Positions 1 to 10,654 of a stretch of DNA of 64,000 nt are shown in pieces (the stretch's first letter is position 1; each line of letters starts with the position of its first letter). The DNA lies in NCBI GenBank assembly GCA_945910005.1, contig OX246747.1, positions 12,119,035-12,183,034 of the forward strand. The letters run 5' to 3'. The notes beneath the pieces are model-generated. The model had not been told where the DNA came from and made no database searches. It was given only the letters and a program-made list of their open reading frames with translations. The DNA is from Isoperla grammatica. Taxonomy: Eukaryota > Arthropoda > Insecta > Plecoptera > Perlodidae. A program made the position numbers and the translations under genes.

Positions 1-176
1 ATTTATATTGCAGAAAGATTTATGTTTAGTGTTATTGATAAGTGTTTTGATAGTTATTATTATTATTTATATTTTATTTATATTATTTATATTGATAGTC
101 TTATTGATAGTTTTATTTATAGTGAATTGTCATGATTCTCTATATTATTATATAGGATTATTATATAGGATATATA

Positions 177-436
177 TTATAGGATTCCAAGACATGTTAT
201 CTTGGAACTGTGCGGATCGTCTTGATCCTCTAACGTAGCAGACTCGCATCTGCTAAGATATTATAGGATTCCAAGCCATGTTATCTTGGAACTGTGCGGA
301 TCGTCTTGATCCTCTAAACGTAGCAGACTCGCATCTGCTAAGATATTATAGGATTGCAAGACATGTTATCTTGGAACTGTGCGGATTGTCTTGATCTTCT
401 AAACGTAGCAGACTCGCATCTGCTAAGATATTATAG
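177..436. repeat. Tandem repeat, about 3 copies of an 84-bp unit
   Basis: Three head-to-tail copies begin with TTATAGGATT. Each copy holds two short inverted repeats: TTCCAAG/CTTGGAA around an 8-9 nt loop, and TAGCAG/CTGCTA around ACTCGCAT. Copies differ by a few substitutions and one inserted A. The first 176 bases are AT-rich low-complexity sequence with no recognisable gene. No coding function is inferred. Confidence 0.85.
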
Positions 437-502
437 GTATTCAGTCATATATGTAGCAATCTTACTTTACTCTTAAATGTTTTCATAAATGTTGTTTCCC
501 AG

Positions 503-1683
503 ACGTTTACCAAAAAACTAAGGAGAACAAGCGACTGTTACAAAATCTAACAAAAGAAGTCTGTTTGCTCAAGAACAACATCCAGAAAATCTTGAATTTC
601 CAAGAGCATGCTGAGCAGCCTTCTCAACAGTTGCAAGCAGTTCAACTGCCTCAAACACTTTCTATGCAAAATGTAGAGGCCGTAGAAGAGATGGAAGCTG
701 CTCTGGCTAACAATAAAGACACATATGCCAAATTAGTAAGTTGCTAGAATTAGTAAGCTTGTATCCTACATGAAACTAAAAAGGCCTACCCAAGATAACA
801 TTTGCTTGTTCAAAGTGCGAGAGCTTAAAATCATGGGAGGCCGAACATCGGGGGAAGCTACCAGACGCATGATGAAACATTTATTGGCCGACGAGCTATC
901 CTCCAAGGCCACGTATTTTGGGACCACAACAAAAATAAAATTCTCAAGCTTAATTATTGCAACTTCAGTAAAAGGTAATTTGATTATTTGGGCTTAACGT
1001 CTCATATTTTTGCAACGAGGCTAATCGAGACAGTGAGTATGTGATATATTAAGATGAAATATGGGGCTGTTTGGAGGAAAGGGGCAAGTAGGAGGGAGCG
1101 TGAGGAAGGGGAGGAAAGGGGATTGGGGTGTGGACTGCACTTCATTTTTTGCAAGTAGGCTAGGCCTAGTCTAGGCCTAGGCCTACCTCAATTTGTCATT
1201 TTGGTATGTACATACTGTGCAGCTTAATTTAATATTGGTTAATTTGAAAATATGAAGCAGTGATGTCATTGCCTTCTACCTGGAATTCCCAATTCCATCA
1301 TTCTTCTCAGCAATCCCACTATCTATTAATTTGACATGTCCGAACTATAGGAGAATGTTCCAGACTTCACCGTCTGCCATTACCTCTCCAGCACCATTCC
1401 AGCCATAGTGATTCCAGCACTAGAAACCCAATGTCTCCAGGCTATGCAGTGCCTTCTATAGCTACATCCCTCCACAGGTCTAATTGCGGGCGGCAACTTC
1501 AAATTCAATTTATCCATGATAGGACTTAGGTATAGGCCTCCATTATTATATAAGCTTATTTCAATTTATTTTTCAGTTGCGTTCAGGAGTATACCCATTC
1601 TTAAAGATTCAGATGATACGAGTATTGAGACAGCAATAAAGGATTGGTTCCGCCATTCCAAACAAAGGCTCGCCAAGACCTAA
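503..1683 (+). CDS. 3' end of a DUF4806-domain-like gene (partial, spliced)
   Basis: Three exon-like blocks read forward. Block 1 (503-735) follows a TTTCCCAG acceptor, ends at a GTAAGT donor and encodes a Gln/Leu-rich, coiled-coil-like stretch. Block 2 (about 816/824-974) carries GGRTSGEATRRMMKHLLADE, resembling the GG-centred start of DUF4806. It ends at a GTAATT donor. Block 3 (1577-1683) follows TTTTTCAG and ends in TAA with AIKDWFRHSKQRLAKT, the usual C-terminal end of that domain. Blocks 2 and 3 join in phase. The block 1/2 junction is unclear: no strong phase-matched acceptor was found. The 5' part of the gene lies outside or is lost. A SINE-like copy sits in the last intron. Family assignment is by memory of the domain pattern. 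Function is unknown; such proteins are often multicopy in invertebrates. Confidence 0.6.
975..1150 (-). repeat. SINE-like repeat, subtype 2, 5'-truncated
   Basis: It contains the family core GGGCTTAACGTCTCATATTT, then TTTGCAACGAGGCTAATCGA and an AGGAAAGGGG-rich centre. It stops near GTGTGGACTGCACTTC. The strand is set by taking the (TGAT)n end as the 3' tail. It lies in the intron of the DUF4806-like gene. 1151-1576 holds TAGGCCTA-type words but nothing else recognisable. Confidence 0.8.
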
Positions 1684-1960
1684 GCAGATCCAGGGTAATT
1701 GAGTTTAAAATATTTTTTATGAGTACACATACCACATTCTGAATCATTTTTATGGAAGCTTTGTTGTAATATTTCACATGTGAACAAAATAATGATCTTG
1801 CATTTTGATAGCAAGTTTTGAAGTTATAGTGTTCATTACAGTGATGGATAAGTCATTCATGTGTCACTTTCAGAAGAAAGGTGTTTAGATAACTTAGTTT
1901 TCGGTCCGTAACTATAGAGCTATAGAAATTAGGGTTATACGAACCACTTCCAAAATACGA

Positions 1961-2335
1961 TTGATTGATATTTGGGCTTAACGTCTCATATTTTTGCAAA
2001 GAGGCTAATCGAGACAATGAGTGGGTGATATATGAAGATGAAATATGGGGCTGTTTGGAGGAAAGGGGCAAGTAGGAGGGCGCGGTAGGAAAGGAGAAAG
2101 GGGAGGAAAGGGGATTGGGGTGAAGTCATATGACGTCTTCCGAATCAGGTCCGTCTATATCGCGGAAGTCGTCATAAGGGGAGTCCAGCAAGGGAGGGCA
2201 GGGACACGTGGGAGGAGAAATCTTCAGTAGGACGGGGGGGGGGGGGGGGGGGAAGGGACAGGGTCTCCTTTCGTCGCCTTTTACGACTGGCAGAGTCACC
2301 CTGGGCTTATTCTTTCCCGGGCCCAGACAGGTTAG
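1961..2335 (-). repeat. SINE-like repeat, chimera of subtypes 2 and 3
   Basis: The TGAT end and AGGAAAGGGG centre match subtype 2. From about 2127 the sequence switches to the subtype 1/3 middle (AATCAGGTCCGT, GGGAGTCCAGCAAGGGAGGG) and finishes with the subtype 3 head (CGCCTTTTACGACTGGCAGAGTC...CCCGGGCCCAGAC). A poly-G run lies at 2237-2252. It abuts the HARBI1-like relic directly. Confidence 0.75.
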
Positions 2336-2926
2336 AAGTTTCTGGACATCGGTGCCTGTTGGCTTGGCTCGGCCCATGACTCGCACATCTACAATAACAG
2401 TGAGCTGAGAAGGCATTTACACAATGCAAATCTACCTCCTTCAACCTGGCTGCTTGGCGACAGTGGTTATCCACAGCAGTTCCGCCTCATGGTGCCAGTA
2501 TTGCGACCTGTTACACAGGAAGAACGGCATTACAACGAACGTCACAGGTCAACAAGGAATGTTGTTGAAGGGGCATTCGGTGTGCTAAAGATCAGGTAGT
2601 TGTGTCTCTCTAGAGCCGGCACACTGTTGTACACCCCTGCTAAGGTTGTGAAGATGATCGGTGCTTGCTGTGTACTGCACAATATTTGCATTGAAAACAA
2701 TGTTCCTTTTCCAGAAGATCCGCCAGATATTGTACCTGGCAATGAGGATGATGCATTGGGTGTTGCAGCATTCAGCACAGGATCTGGCCATTCGCAACAG
2801 AGGAGACGCTGTGCGGGCAGCATTGAATGCTACAAGATTCAACAGGCCCTAAGCAGACCAACTGAGAAATTTGTTTTCAAAGTCCAAATCTTAAAACTAT
2901 ATTCCCTTCGGTTACATGTCTCATAA
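2331..2926 (+). pseudogene. HARBI1-like (PIF/Harbinger) transposase nuclease fragment
   Basis: The forward reading frame has the Harbinger nuclease series GSAHDSHIYNNSEL, then WLLGDSGYP, then EERHYNERHRSTRNVVEGAFGVLK, an unbroken match to the C-terminal half of HARBI1-type DDE nucleases. GDSGY carries a catalytic Asp and the NERH...RNVVEGAFG block carries the conserved Glu region. A TAG at 2597-2599 breaks the frame just after FGVLKIR. Reading resumes in the same frame through GTLLYTPAKV and CCVLHNIC, the usual tail. The N-terminal half is absent because a SINE-like copy ends at its left edge. It is a dead fragment. Confidence 0.85.
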
Positions 2927-2954
2927 TTCTGCAACATTTTTAGTTGATACTGCT

Positions 2955-3032
2955 CCTTCCAAGTAATAACGCTACCGTTATATTTTGTGGTTTAACCTTT
3001 CCACGTCACCAAAGAAGACATCATAGATAGTT
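2955..3032 (+). repeat. Short dispersed duplication, copy A
   Basis: About 75 bp (TAATAACGCTACCGTTATATT...CTTTCCACGTCACC...CATAGATAGTT) recurs at about 46900-46977 with several substitutions. Its origin is unknown. At both sites it lies close to other dispersed repeats. Confidence 0.6.
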
Positions 3033-3034
3033 CA

Positions 3035-3335
3035 TTGATTGATTAATGGGGCTTTAAGTCTCATATTTTTGCAACAATGGCTAATCGAGACGATGAGCGG
3101 GTGATAATGAAGATGAGAAAGATGATGATGAAGAATAAAGCCAGATCCGAATCAGATCCATTGTACGTCGCGTGGGTCGTCATATGGGAGTCCAGCAAGG
3201 GAGGGCAGAGCCAAGTGGGAGGAGAAATATTCAATGAGACAGTGGGAGGGAAAGGGACAGGGTCTCCTTTTGTCGCCTCTTACGACTAGCAGAGTCACTC
3301 TAGGCCTATTCTTCCCACTGTTCAGACGGGCCATG
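3035..3335 (-). repeat. SINE-like repeat, subtype 3
   Basis: It runs from TTGATTGATTAATGGGGCTTT through the GACGATGAGCGGGTGATAATG core to the CGCCTCTTACGACTAGCAGAG head. 3336-3990 holds no recognisable gene. Both strands are open near 3310-3530 but no family is recognised. Confidence 0.85.
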
Positions 3336-3989
3336 GGGATAGTGGTGGGAGGCGCTGGCAGGGAGAGACCCGCTACCTGCTCGCCACAACCCAGTCCATT
3401 TAATTTTACCCTTTTTCGGGAACAACCCAACACAATTGTACACGTCCGAACTTGGTAGGCAACGGATACGCGAAGCTTCCTTCATTCGAGATGACATCGT
3501 ATTAACACGAATAAAATTATCAAATGCCAATGAAGATTCGGGTGAATGGAAGTATCATACTACTAACGACTGTTACGAAACCTATACACATAAGTTGAAA
3601 CTATCTTAAATAGATTTTTGTATCTTAAAAACTATGGAAAATAGCCTAAGCTGAGGGATCGCGTCGATTTTGAGGCCGGGAATTTTTTAGTCGCGACAAG
3701 ACGTGTTCCAGCCTAAACACGAACTCGTCATTGTTGTTTGATAGTTTGGCATTATTCAATAAGGCGGTGGAACGAGAGCAAGCAAAAAAATGTGATCTAA
3801 AAACTACACGTAAATGTTCGATTTTGTGAGAAATATCAATTTGATTTTACTAAACAAAATGTGTGAGGTAAATGAAGAATTTTTTAACATAGCGAACTAA
3901 CTGTAAAATCGACAAAAATCGTTATCTTCATGAAATCAGGCACTTAAAAAGGTCAAAGCATAAATATCCGGAATAAGGACCATCAAGAA

Positions 3990-4375
3990 TCTAAAAGGAT
4001 ATTGTAGAAGTAGAGTCAGTGATTGATGCTCTCAACGTGTGGGACGCTGACCCCTGGGATTTGACTAATCCACATTTAAGATCACTTTCCACAGCTAAGC
4101 CGTGTGCAGAAGATGCCATTAATAGCTTGAGCACTGCACATCGAGAGGAAGATAAAATGGTCGAGAAATTCCTTGATCGTCTGACCACTGGAACTTTGTC
4201 AATATATGCAACAATCTAGAAACGAAAGAGTAAGACATTTGCTTCCAGTTCAAAGAAAGTGCAAGTCAAGAAAACTGTCGACTCCCGATCAACTGTTGAC
4301 CGAGCCGCAATGAAAGAAGTGATTCGGCTTCTATACTGTGGTTCAAAACCTTCAAGATCAAAGGAGTTCTCACAA
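3990..4375 (+). pseudogene. Degenerate reading frame of a multicopy, unclassified ORF family
   Basis: The forward frame reads VIDALNVWDADPWDLTNP, then CAEDAINSLSTAHREEDKMV, then a TAG at 4217-4219. It continues in frame as KRKSKTFASSSKKVQVKK and AAMKEVIRLLYC. The order (a short N-terminal WxxxP block, an AHR..E block, a KTFAS...K-rich block, a helical R/L block) resembles a repetitive ORF family I have seen in many fish and invertebrate genomes, probably tied to a mobile element. I cannot name it. At least one stop makes it nonfunctional. No family-level function is claimed. Confidence 0.35.
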
Positions 4376-4717
4376 TGGATCAACTTGACGTCTCTTTCCC
4401 ATATTATGCAATAATTGATATGGGGATTGCGTGGAATAAGGTACAACCAGCTGGCCCCTGGGCCACTTTTGCGCGAAATTTTTCATTCGCCATCATTCAT
4501 CATCATCATCAATCATTCGCCGACATCCAAATGCAGTTGCCTTTCACATTGTCAACGACATCTAAAATGAAGATCTTATTTAAGGCAGCCATTGCCAGCC
4601 ATTTTACACACAAAACTAACGGACTGCGTGTCAGACCCAGGTGAAATAATTTCCAAACAGGAGTTAGTTTTGTAACACTCTGAGAGCTATGACCTAATTG
4701 TTTATTATTATTTGTAG

Positions 4718-4818
4718 ACGTAACGGAGCCGGATATAGACTGTGATGACGATTTGATAGAAAACTGTGTTGACGATTCTCTCGACGAATCGGCTGAAGAC
4801 GAAGAAGATAATAATTAA
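4718..4818 (+). CDS. Possible terminal acidic exon
   Basis: After a TTTGTAG acceptor the sequence encodes a very acidic tail (DIDCDDDLIENCVDD...DEEDNN) ending in TAA. Short acidic terminal exons of this kind are common at the end of pogo/CENPB-type transposase genes, but no upstream exon is identified. Evidence is the acceptor, open frame and composition only. 4819-5065 holds nothing recognisable. Confidence 0.25.
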
Positions 4819-5065
4819 ACTCTTAACACCATTTTCAATTTGGTATAATTGGTTGAGAGTGGCAAGTAAAGTCATCTATTTGACTAGTCGATAAAAACTG
4901 AACTAAATATTTTTTAGTAGTTTTTTTGCTGTTTGCTGTTTATCAGTGGCGAAGCGTGGCCTTGAAATCAGGGGAGACATAGATAATTTTGTGTAAAATT
5001 TTGCAATTTAGAAAAAAAAAGTTCGTAATGAGAGTTTGGTGGGGGAAGGGGGGGGGGGTTGCCGC

Positions 5066-5312
5066 AAAATGATTGATTGATTTATGGGGCTTAACGTCTC
5101 ATACTTATGCAACGATGGCTAAACGAGACGATGAGCGGGTGATAATGAAGATGAGAAAGATGATAATGAAGAATAAAGCCACATCCGAAACAGATCCAGT
5201 GTACGTCGCGTGAGTCGTCATACAGGAGTCCAGCAAGGGAGGGCAGGGCCAAGTGGGAGGAGAAATATTCAATGGGACAGTGGGGGGGGAAAGGGGATTG
5301 GGGTGTGAACTG
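5066..5312 (-). repeat. SINE-like repeat, subtype 1, 5'-truncated, inside the SIAH-like relic
   Basis: It starts at TGATTGATTGATTTATGGGG and ends near GGGATTGGGGTGTGAACTGC, where SIAH-like coding sequence begins on the minus strand. No target duplication could be matched, so the 3' portion of the SIAH-like gene may have been deleted. Confidence 0.8.
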
Positions 5313-5800
5313 CATTGGATAAATTGAATCCCCGTCGTACCCGCGATGTAGCGTGAACACTCTGCCGTGCGCCGCGAGCACGTCCGTGAGCAAGAATCGG
5401 CACCGCTGCACAAACGTGCGTAGCAGGTCGGGCCACGTCCGGTCCGCGTGGGCCGAGAGGGCGTGGGCCAGCATCGCTTCGGGATGGCCCCTCCAACCGC
5501 CGCACGCCAGGGGACAGTCGTAGTCGCGGCGGGGACAGACCGCGCCGTGTCCCTCTAGCTCGCACGCGTCAAGCATGCCGTGCACGGTAGTTCGATGTTG
5601 GCACTCAGGCCCTCCAGAGCAAGATTCCTCACATTAAGGAACTGTCCGCGACACAGCGGGCAAACTGTGGTCCTGTCGTCAGACCGGCAAGCGTTGCATA
5701 AGCTGTGTCCCGCGGTGCACTGGTGTATTGGTGCGCACATTACCTTGAAGCGAACAGGATACTCGAAAGTGGTCATGATGTTCCGTTCTAATTAGGTTGT
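5313..5800 (-). pseudogene. SIAH/Sina-like RING and zinc-finger segment, 3' to an RCC1 domain
   Basis: Reading minus from about 5776, a RING-like region (CAPIHQCTAGHSLCNAC, then CPLCRGQFLNVRNLALEGL) is followed, after a frameshift near 5577-5590, by a SIAH-type zinc region (CELEGHGAVCPRRDYDCPLA, GGWRGHP, HALSAHAD). This matches SIAH/Sina E3 ubiquitin ligases, where the RING recruits an E2 and the zinc fingers and C-terminal domain bind substrate. The first two RING cysteines are lost: the sequence reads FEYPVRFKVM where the family has ECPVCF-type spacing. The substrate-binding domain is cut short at about 5313 by a SINE-like repeat. One in-frame TAA (near 5790) separates it from the upstream RCC1 domain in the same frame. 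It is clearly a pseudogene. Confidence 0.75.
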
Positions 5801-7330
5801 ACCATTTCTCACCAGGTCGCCCCTCTCTGCAACACCGATCCCTAGTTGAGGTGCCGGTGTGATGTTTGCCTTCTCAACTATCAAGAGTAGAGAATACGTC
5901 TCAGCAAAGGCCACCTGTTGAACAATCAGCCCTGGTGACTTCGGCAACCAAGTCGCCACCGAAAAGGTTTCCTTCCGCGGACCCAACTGACCACTTAGTC
6001 CACTACCGCACACAAACACATCCCCTTCCTGTGTCAACATCGCAGTGTTGCGACATCCAGCGATGACCTGGGAGACAGTCTGGTCCTCGAGGCCAATCAT
6101 TAGAGAGGGGGCGGATCTCTTAACCCTGTCCCCGGTACTCAACTGACCATTTCCATTACTACCCCACGCCCAGGTCGTCCCATCGACTCTGATGATTGAT
6201 TGATTGATGGGGCTTAACGTCTCATATTTATGCAACGATGGCTAATCGAGACGATGAGCGGCTGATAATGAAGATGAGAAAGATGATAATGAAGAATAAA
6301 ACCACATCCGAATCAGATCCATTGTACGTCGCGTGAGTCGTCATACGGGAGTCCAGCAAGGGAGGGCAGGGCCAAGTGGGAGGAGAAATATTCAATGGGA
6401 CAGTGGGGGGGAAAGGGGATTAGGGTGTGGACTGCACTTCGTCTGACTTCTCCTCCTGGACCAGTCCGGCTTGGGTGGCCCTACCAGAAGCATACGCTTC
6501 CGCCGGCATAGCTCTCGTGATCAACAAAGCACGCAAACCTGCCCACCACGATAAGGTGGCAGTCCCTGGGCAGGCCATCGACTCTGAGGGCCACAGTGTG
6601 GTAATAATCACAGGACACGGCAGCCACAGCTAATGACGGCGTCGATACTCGCGTGAAGCTGGACAAGGTTTCGGCTACGTAAAGACTAGCTGGCTTTCGT
6701 TATTCCGCCCAGTTATCAAGAGTGCCCGAGAGGCCGAGACAAGAACTGTATGGTACCCGCCACACGAAACGTCAATGATGGCCTCGGTGAGGTTGGTCAT
6801 GCGGGTGAATGAGGTTTGCTGGTTGTATGACCAAGTCCTTATTGGCCAAACTTGTTGTATCCACACACCCACACCTCACCGCCGTCGGCAAGAACCACCG
6901 TGTGCAGACAAGCAGCAACTTTCTTGATGGGCGGCTGACCGGCAACCAGGATGGGTGTGTGGGCTTTTTTGATGTGACCGAGGCCAAACTGACCTTGATC
7001 ATTCATCCCACATGAATATAACTCACCCTTGTCGGTGAGGAACATGGTGTATCCAATTCCACAAACAGCTTGAGTTATACTAACAGAGCTGAGAGTGCCA
7101 ACAAGCCACGGCTCAGCGACCTGGTCACCATAGTTCTTCATCCATCCGTTGTCTTGATTCTTCCCGAAAGTGTAGACTCGGCCGGATGCGCAGACAACTG
7201 CAGAGTGGTCCGAACCGCAAGACACCTGAACGACGGTCTCATCTTGGAAGAACGACTCAATGCTCGGTCCAGCAGGCAGGCCTTCACCGAACGCCGGGAC
7301 ACCAGGCTTGGTTGTAACGATCCTTTTGAT
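5792..7330 (-). pseudogene. RCC1-repeat (seven-bladed propeller) protein, intronless relic
   Basis: The minus strand carries about seven RCC1 blades in order: VSCGSDHSAVVCASGRVYTF, AVCGIGYTMFLTDKGELYSC, VAACLHTVVLADGGEVWVCG, DVSCGGYHTVLVSASR, AVSCDYYHTVALRVDG, VIAGCRNTAMLTQEGDVFVC and VAFAETYSLLLI. RCC1 propellers act as exchange factors or protein-binding platforms, often in ubiquitin ligases. No introns interrupt about 1.5 kb, so it may be a retrocopy or a naturally single-exon gene. Damage: a frameshift near 6840 (after GYNKFGQ), further shifts near 6675-6700, and a SINE-like insertion at 6193-6575 with a 12-bp target duplication. The frame runs into a SIAH-like RING after one stop. 7331-7940 shows nothing recognisable. 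Confidence 0.85.
6193..6575 (-). repeat. Full-length SINE-like repeat, subtype 1, with target duplication
   Basis: It runs from TGATTGATTGATGGGGCTTA to GTGGCAGTCCCTGGGCAGGC. It is flanked by the direct repeat CATCGACTCTGA (6181-6192 and 6576-6587). Removing it and one repeat copy restores an uninterrupted RCC1 blade. This sets the element length (about 383 bp) and a 12-bp target duplication, typical of LINE-mediated insertion. Confidence 0.93.
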
Positions 7331-7939
7331 GTATGTACTAAAACGTGTTTGTACTAAAACATGTACTACAACATAAAGCATTAAAAACACTGAACATTGG
7401 TTGGAGTTTAAAGGTAAAATGTTTGTCACCCGTTGTAAATGCACAGCCAGCTTGATCATAATAATTTAATTTCTAGTCTAGATTTTCTTAAATGTTATAA
7501 AAAGTAAAAACGTTAACGTACCAAACATATTTTACTTTAATTCTGCCATTTTTTTCAATGTTACTTAAGTCAATTTCATTTCAAGAGAGTACCTGCTATA
7601 ATTGTGTTCACTAATTTAATAAAGTTTAGTCTTATCCTCTTCCGAAGAGGGTTTTTTCAACTTTATTTCCTCATGTTATATAATTATGTATTGTCTGTTC
7701 GAATCGCCAACCCTATGCTTTTGTTTTAATTTTATGTTAAAATCTTAAAAAATATCACACTAAGGAAATTTTATGAAGAATGTATGTAGTCCTGCTTGTT
7801 TATAATTTAATAAATTGTGTTTCTCATGACTAAGCTCCAGCATGTTATAATTGTCAAGATAGGCCTAGGTTTAGGGATAGGCAGTTCCAACCTAGGCTTA
7901 GAGCTTAGGCCTAAGCCTACCCTTGTCTTTCTATCTATA

Positions 7940-8080
7940 GGTATTACAAAAAAGGTAATACAAAAAAGAATAAGCCGCAGTTGGCCACCTCCCCGGTAGA
8001 CGAGATCTCACTAATCAAACCGAACACAGACGAGGACCAAGATATAATTCAGCCTCAAGGCCTCACCGAGCCAGAGTAAG
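7940..8080 (+). CDS. Possible terminal exon of unknown gene
   Basis: After TATCTATAG the frame stays open for 45 codons of polar, proline-containing sequence (YYKKGNTKKNKPQLATSPVD..., ending GLTEPE) and stops at TAA. No family is recognised. Support is limited to the acceptor-like site and the open frame. Confidence 0.2.
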
Positions 8081-8546
8081 GTGCCCGGCACGGTGGGGGC
8101 GATACACACCATGTCGGGCAGGTTGACAATTATATTTTCAACGGCAGAACTTGGGACATACACTTACCCCAGCAGCCCAGTAAAAAAAAAAAATGTGTAC
8201 TTAAGTCATTTACCATGACATCCTTCCCCATTACATTGATCCCTAGGCTAGGTATATACTAGGCCTAAGCATTCGTGTCCTATATTTGCGCATCACGTGT
8301 CCTAAGTGCCACGCCATTTGGGATATAGCAAGGATTATCGCCACCAAAACGCCCCAAATAATCCTGCTTACTCTGCCCCCCATATTATGTCGTACCACGC
8401 CGGAAGACATACAGAGGCTACACTTGTACAACCGCTACCTATTGAAATTGGGGGAAAAACGTAAAAATGCACTTTTTACTCATTTATCATCAATCACCTA
8501 TGACAATTGATTTTCCTTTCATGTAATCAGCATATATAACTTGCAG

Positions 8547-8618
8547 ACGCAAATGTAAGAGCTATCGACGTGCACAAGCTCTTTCTTACGCCAAGCGATA
8601 CGCCGACTACTGTGAGAG
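8547..8618 (+). CDS. Candidate 72-bp exon, basic peptide
   Basis: It is bounded by an ATAACTTGCAG acceptor and a GAGAG/GTAAGG donor, both close to consensus. One frame is fully open (KCKSYRRAQALSYAKRYADY) and Arg/Lys/Tyr-rich. The 72-bp length equals that of the four modules at 24.2-28.2 kb, but the open phase differs and no sequence similarity is seen. 8081-8546 and 8619-9340 hold nothing else recognisable. Confidence 0.3.
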
Positions 8619-9343
8619 GTAAGGAACCATGACAAATAATTATATACATATAATTTAATGGTGAAATTCAAGAATGAAGGCCTACAACAAAATTTCAGTC
8701 ATATGGGGCACAGGAGCAACCGGCGGACAGATGGCATACATTGGAACGCCGCCGGCATAAGAGCACTTCACTAATATTTGGTGTCCCTCGGAGTGTAGGC
8801 CTATTAAACACAAAATCAAAAAAGTTGCTGAAGTTAGATTCGTACCAAACCAGTATTTTCGGTTTAAATTTGTTAATTTCAATTCAACGCCTTTAGCTTC
8901 AAAATGTTATGCCAAAACAAATAAGGATCGATCGCTGTAAATAACACGGTGGTGGTAACAGCGTGTGTTAATCACGCTTAATTAGGATAATCGTAGTTAG
9001 ATGGTAGAATAAAACACAAAACTATTTGTTTAGGTTTAAACACAAACTCAACAAAATCATCATTATCCATGATGACAGCAAGGTTCATGTTGGGGTTGGT
9101 TGGGGTAGCGGTGGGGTATTAATTGCCACCACTCTGTTTTTACTTTAAAAAATACTCCCGTTACACAAATAAAGGTTTGTATTCCATATTTATGCATAAA
9201 CTATCTTAATGTCTAAGTCTACCTTTTATTAGACAAGTAATACATTATTTTAATGTCCCATTTGTGTGTTACAAACATTATTTAGATAATCATCAAATCA
9301 AACTATACAAAATGAAACATTGGAATTGGAGAAGAAAAAAAAA

Positions 9344-9451
<108 letters not shown>

Positions 9452-9714
9452 AGAACATGACGTGAACATTAACATACCGAAGAACATTTAGAACTAGTTT
9501 AAACTTATGAGAGTGAATCCTTCGAGACAACATCCATCCTGACATGGTTTTCGTGGTTTTCCATTGTCCATAGAGTAGAATTACTAGGATGGCATCGAGA
9601 AATCGGCCACGACCGTACACACAGTAACACGACGCAAAGAAGACACACGCGAAGACAACGCAAATAAGATCATATCATTATGCAGTGTATACTATGAACA
9701 AGTACTGATAAGAC

Positions 9715-9940
9715 AGGAACGACTGAAGTTGAACAAGGTACCTCATGGAAATACTTGACATTACATCTGTATTGTCCGTATAACATGTAAACACCGGCTT
9801 TGACCGAGATTGATGACTGTTTAAACTAGTAACATGTGATTAGTGAAGTTAAATAAGGTAGACACATGGAAATACTTGACATTACGTCCGTATAACATGT
9901 TAACACCGGTTTTGACCGAGATTGTATGATTGTGATACAT
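9715..9940. repeat. Tandem duplication, about 115-bp unit
   Basis: Two copies share CATGGAAATACTTGACATTAC, CCGTATAACATGT.AACACCGG and TTTGACCGAGATTG. They differ by a short internal indel. Function unknown. Confidence 0.75.
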
Positions 9941-9944
9941 TCAA

Positions 9945-9947
9945 TAA

Positions 9948-10016
<69 letters not shown>

Positions 10017-10020
10017 TATA
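9945..10020. repeat. (AAT)n microsatellite
   Basis: About 23 AAT units, decaying into AT-rich sequence up to about 10110. 10111-10654 holds only a short internal duplication (TTGCATTGGAATGCATAT, twice near 10355-10395) and no recognisable gene. Confidence 0.95.
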
Positions 10021-10654
10021 ATATTATTAAATATTAATATTTATATTAATTATATAAAAATGTACATAATGTAATAATTAATATAAAATAAAAATCACTA
10101 AAATAAAATGATGCGGAATGGGAAAAGGGATCTTAGGGTTAACATGTTTAAAACATGAAAACATGAAATCCATGAACAATCATTGCCTGAAACACAGCCT
10201 TCGCCAAACATCGAAACACCGAGAAAAAGTATTCCTTAATTAGGTATATCCAAGCAAAAGAGCTTGGTAACACTCAAGTTCTTGGTAATGTGCAAAACTT
10301 TGTGAATGTCTCAACTTTAGGAATGATCAAACATTTGGAATACCAAATGTTTGATTGCATTGGAATGCATATGTTTGGTTGCATTGGAATGCATATTGAT
10401 GAATTTAGTTCATATCCAGATACATGTAGATATTTGTATCGTCCGCAGATGAAATAATAGGACAATGTTGCAGAATTACAATGACGTATTTAGTTCGTGT
10501 AGTTAGTTTGTATTGCATTGTTCAATAGGTAATAAATACTAAGTGGCATTATTAAAATACAACCTATGATATTGGATATTCTATTTGATTGCACCCATGC
10601 TGGTACAGTGAAAACAGCTATATATTTTTCATTTCTCCAATGGAACCTTTTTAT

